DNA of 64,000 nucleotides from a bacterium. Its GTDB lineage: Bacteria; Bacillota; Clostridia; Oscillospirales; Oscillospiraceae. Shown one piece after another: positions 62,354 to 64,000 of the stretch. The stretch's first letter is position 1. Every line of letters begins with the position of its first letter. The stretch spans positions 1 to 64,000 of the forward strand of contig SFVC01000018.1 of NCBI GenBank assembly GCA_004560375.1, in the 5' to 3' direction. The position numbers and the translations under genes were made by a program. Below the pieces are notes generated by a model that was given only the letters and a program-made list of their open reading frames with translations, did no database searches and was not told where the DNA came from.

Positions 62354-62425
62354 GGGATCAACTCCTTTATGTCTGAGGATAGCATACCAGATCCCAGCCC
62401 GCCCGGCAAGCCATTTTTTCCGCCG

Positions 62426-62454
62426 TTGACTTGTCCTCCCGGATTGGATAAAAT
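62426..62454 (+). promoter_or_regulatory. Promoter of comEC
   Basis: TTGACT (62426-62431), 17-bp spacer, TAAAAT (62449-62454), the same hexamers as the comM promoter. Confidence 0.8.
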
Positions 62455-62486
62455 AGGAGGAGTATTTCAGGAGAGGGGGCGGCGAT

Positions 62487-64000
62487 ATGCGGAAGCTGGC
62501 ATGGTTCGCGGGGGGCTTCGGGGCCGCCTGCCTGTGGGCGTGCTATGGGGATACGGGGATGGGCGCCCTGATCGCCGCCGCCCTGCTGACGGGGCTGGCG
62601 CTGGCGGGGTGGCTCCCCACCCGGCCCAAAGCGGGGGAACACCCCGTCCTCCTGCGCCGGGGAGAGGACAAAAGGCGGTACGGGCTGTATCAGATCTCCC
62701 GGCGGGCGCTGGCCCTGTGCCTGGGGGCGCTGGCGGCCGCGCTGTGGGCGGCCACCTACTTCTCCCTGTTCCGCGCCCCGGCGGAGCGCATGGCGGGGGA
62801 GGAGGTTGCCATATCCGGGGAGGTGGCCTCCTATCCCGTGGCCACCTCCATCGGCGGGTACTCCGTCACCCTGCGGCTGGGGGAGGGCCTGCTGGCCCCG
62901 GACGCCCTGGCCTTCGGGCCGGAGGACTGGGTGGGGCTGAAGCCCGGGGACAGGCTGTCTTTCACGGGCCGTCTGCGGCCCTCTGATCGGGCCTTTGGGG
63001 ACGAGACCACCTATTACACCGCCAAGGGCGTCTACCTGATGGCCTACTGCCGGGGCGAGACAGAGCTGGTTTCCGCCCCATCCGTGCCGCCCCGGTACTG
63101 GCCCGCCCTGTGCGCCCACGCCCTCCGGGACGGGATCTACGCCGCCTTTGACGAGACCGCCGCCCCTATCGCCGCGGCGGTGACCCTGGGGGACAAGAGC
63201 GGGCTGGACGACACGCTGTACTCCGCCCTCAACCGGGCGGGGCTGATGCACGCCGCGGTGGTGTCCGGCCTGCACATCTCGTTTTTGATGGGGGCGGCGC
63301 TGGCCCTGTTCGGCCGGAACCGGAGGACGGCCCTGGCCCTGCTGCCCCTGCTGGTGTTTTACGCCCTGATGGCCGGGGGCACGCCCTCCGCCTTCCGGGC
63401 GGTGATCATGGACAGCGCCCTGCTGTTCGCGCCCCTGGCCCGCCGGGAGGGGGACGGGCCGTCGGCGCTGGCCTTTGCCCTGCTGATCCTGCTGTTCCAG
63501 AACCCCTTTGCCGCGGCCAGCGTGGGGTTGCAGCTCTCCTTCGCGTCGGTGGCGGGCATCCTGCTGGCGGCGGAGCCCCTGTTCCGGTGGATGTACCGGC
63601 CCCTCAGGGCCCGGAAGCCGGGAAAGGATCGGCGGATCGCCAGAAAGCTGTGGGAGGCGGGGCGGTACGCCCTGTCCAGCGCCTCCGTCTCCCTGGGGGC
63701 CATGCTGTTCACCGGGCCGATCATCGCGCTGTACTTCGGGCAGATTTTGCTGCTGTCGCCCCTGTCGGGGATTCTGGCCCTGTGGGCGCTGTCCCTGCTG
63801 GTGGTGTGCGCCCTGGCGCTGGGGACGCTGGCGGTGTTCCTGCAGGGGGTGGCGGCCCTGCTGGGGACGGTTGCGGGGCTGCTGGCCCATTATGCCCGGT
63901 GGGTGGCCCTTGCCCTGGGCAGGTTCCCCTTTGCCTCCCTCAGCACGGACAGCGTGTACTGTGTGATCTGGCTGGCGGCGGTGTATCTGGTTCTGGCCGC
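62487..64000 (+). CDS. comEC: ComEC/Rec2 family DNA-uptake channel (3' end beyond window)
   Basis: About 505 residues from MRKLAWFAGGFGAA to the window edge, with no stop. N-terminal TM segments plus a DUF4131/OB-like region (about 95-200, EVAISGEVASYPVA), then the competence domain with GLMHAAVVSGLHISFLMGAAL and about seven TM helices. The C-terminal metallo-beta-lactamase domain, if any, lies outside. It forms the channel passing single-stranded DNA across the membrane. GGAGAGGGGGCGGCGAT precedes the ATG at 62487. Confidence 0.92.
   Translation, partial: MRKLAWFAGGFGAACLWACYGDTGMGALIAAALLTGLALAGWLPTRPKAGEHPVLLRRGEDKRRYGLYQISRRALALCLGALAAALWAATYFSLFRAPAERMAGEEVAISGEVASYPVATSIGGYSVTLRLGEGLLAPDALAFGPEDWVGLKPGDRLSFTGRLRPSDRAFGDETTYYTAKGVYLMAYCRGETELVSAPSVPPRYWPALCAHALRDGIYAAFDETAAPIAAAVTLGDKSGLDDTLYSALNRAGLMHAAVVSGLHISFLMGAALALFGRNRRTALALLPLLVFYALMAGGTPSAFRAVIMDSALLFAPLARREGDGPSALAFALLILLFQNPFAAASVGLQLSFASVAGILLAAEPLFRWMYRPLRARKPGKDRRIARKLWEAGRYALSSASVSLGAMLFTGPIIALYFGQILLLSPLSGILALWALSLLVVCALALGTLAVFLQGVAALLGTVAGLLAHYARWVALALGRFPFASLSTDSVYCVIWLAAVYLVLA

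Overview
The window is about 64 kb of very GC-rich DNA (roughly two thirds G+C by eye) from a low-complexity, mostly core chromosome region of a spore-forming, anaerobic Gram-positive bacterium. Sporulation genes (spoIIE, spmA, spmB, spoVAC, an AbrB/SpoVT-type regulator), a Na+-translocating oxaloacetate decarboxylase, a flavodiiron FprA, a two-cluster ferredoxin, sigma-A promoters of TTGACA-17-TATAAT type and strong AAGGAGG ribosome binding sites together point to class Clostridia. The high G+C suggests Oscillospirales (Flavonifractor / Pseudoflavonifractor / Lawsonibacter-like); that placement is an inference. No prophage, insertion sequence, CRISPR array or rRNA is visible.

Layout: 1-3.2 kb, the 3' part of alaS with DUF4250, cupin and HIT genes. 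3.5-7.4 kb, a CmpB-like membrane protein and a VanR/VanS-like two-component system behind a structured leader. 7.5-8.3 kb, five tRNA genes (Gly, Arg, His, Gln, Lys) with genome-specific palindromic repeats between them. 8.5-12.7 kb, PhoB/PhoR and a Na/Pi cotransporter with a Pho-box-like array. 13-15.8 kb, rhodanese and CoA-disulfide-reductase-like genes convergent with a Crp/Fnr regulator. 16.6-18.7 kb, an HxlR regulator divergent from a macrodomain/SirTM (ADP-ribosylation) operon whose macrodomain gene is frameshifted at a G10 tract. 18.7-23.9 kb, RhaD and Udp, two lipoproteins, DUF2975 + XRE, a CPBP protease and CobB. 24-29.3 kb, the four-gene oxaloacetate decarboxylase and a broken pckA. 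29.6-35.7 kb, ferredoxin, a Clp ATPase and ilvB-ilvN-ilvC. 36-46 kb, DUF1540, membrane proteins, a CNNM-type transporter, thioredoxin, a glycosyltransferase, Glf, DegV, FprA, a hydrolase and a fructokinase. 46.2-53.4 kb, spoVAC, tex, a MerR-RDD fusion, rsmI, an AbrB-type regulator and spmAB. 53.4-54.4 kb, a small accessory islet with a type I toxin-antitoxin-like locus and a divergent RHH/small-protein pair. 54.4-64 kb, an EF-G-like GTPase, dusB, spoIIE, comM, a HAD phosphatase and the 5' part of comEC.

How the genes work together: PEP carboxykinase and the Na+ pump decarboxylase would link PEP, oxaloacetate and pyruvate to ion-gradient energy, but pckA carries an internal deletion. The Crp/Fnr regulator plausibly drives the persulfide/CoA-disulfide operon from a palindrome centred near -41. 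The macro-SirTM pair forms a reversible ADP-ribosylation module without its usual GcvH-L/LplA partners nearby. The points most worth following up are the macro-SirTM locus with its homopolymer switch, the convergent toxin/antisense RNA locus at 53.4-53.75 kb, the MerR-RDD membrane fusion, the pckA lesion and the Crp/Fnr operator. Coordinates were read by hand and no searches were run.
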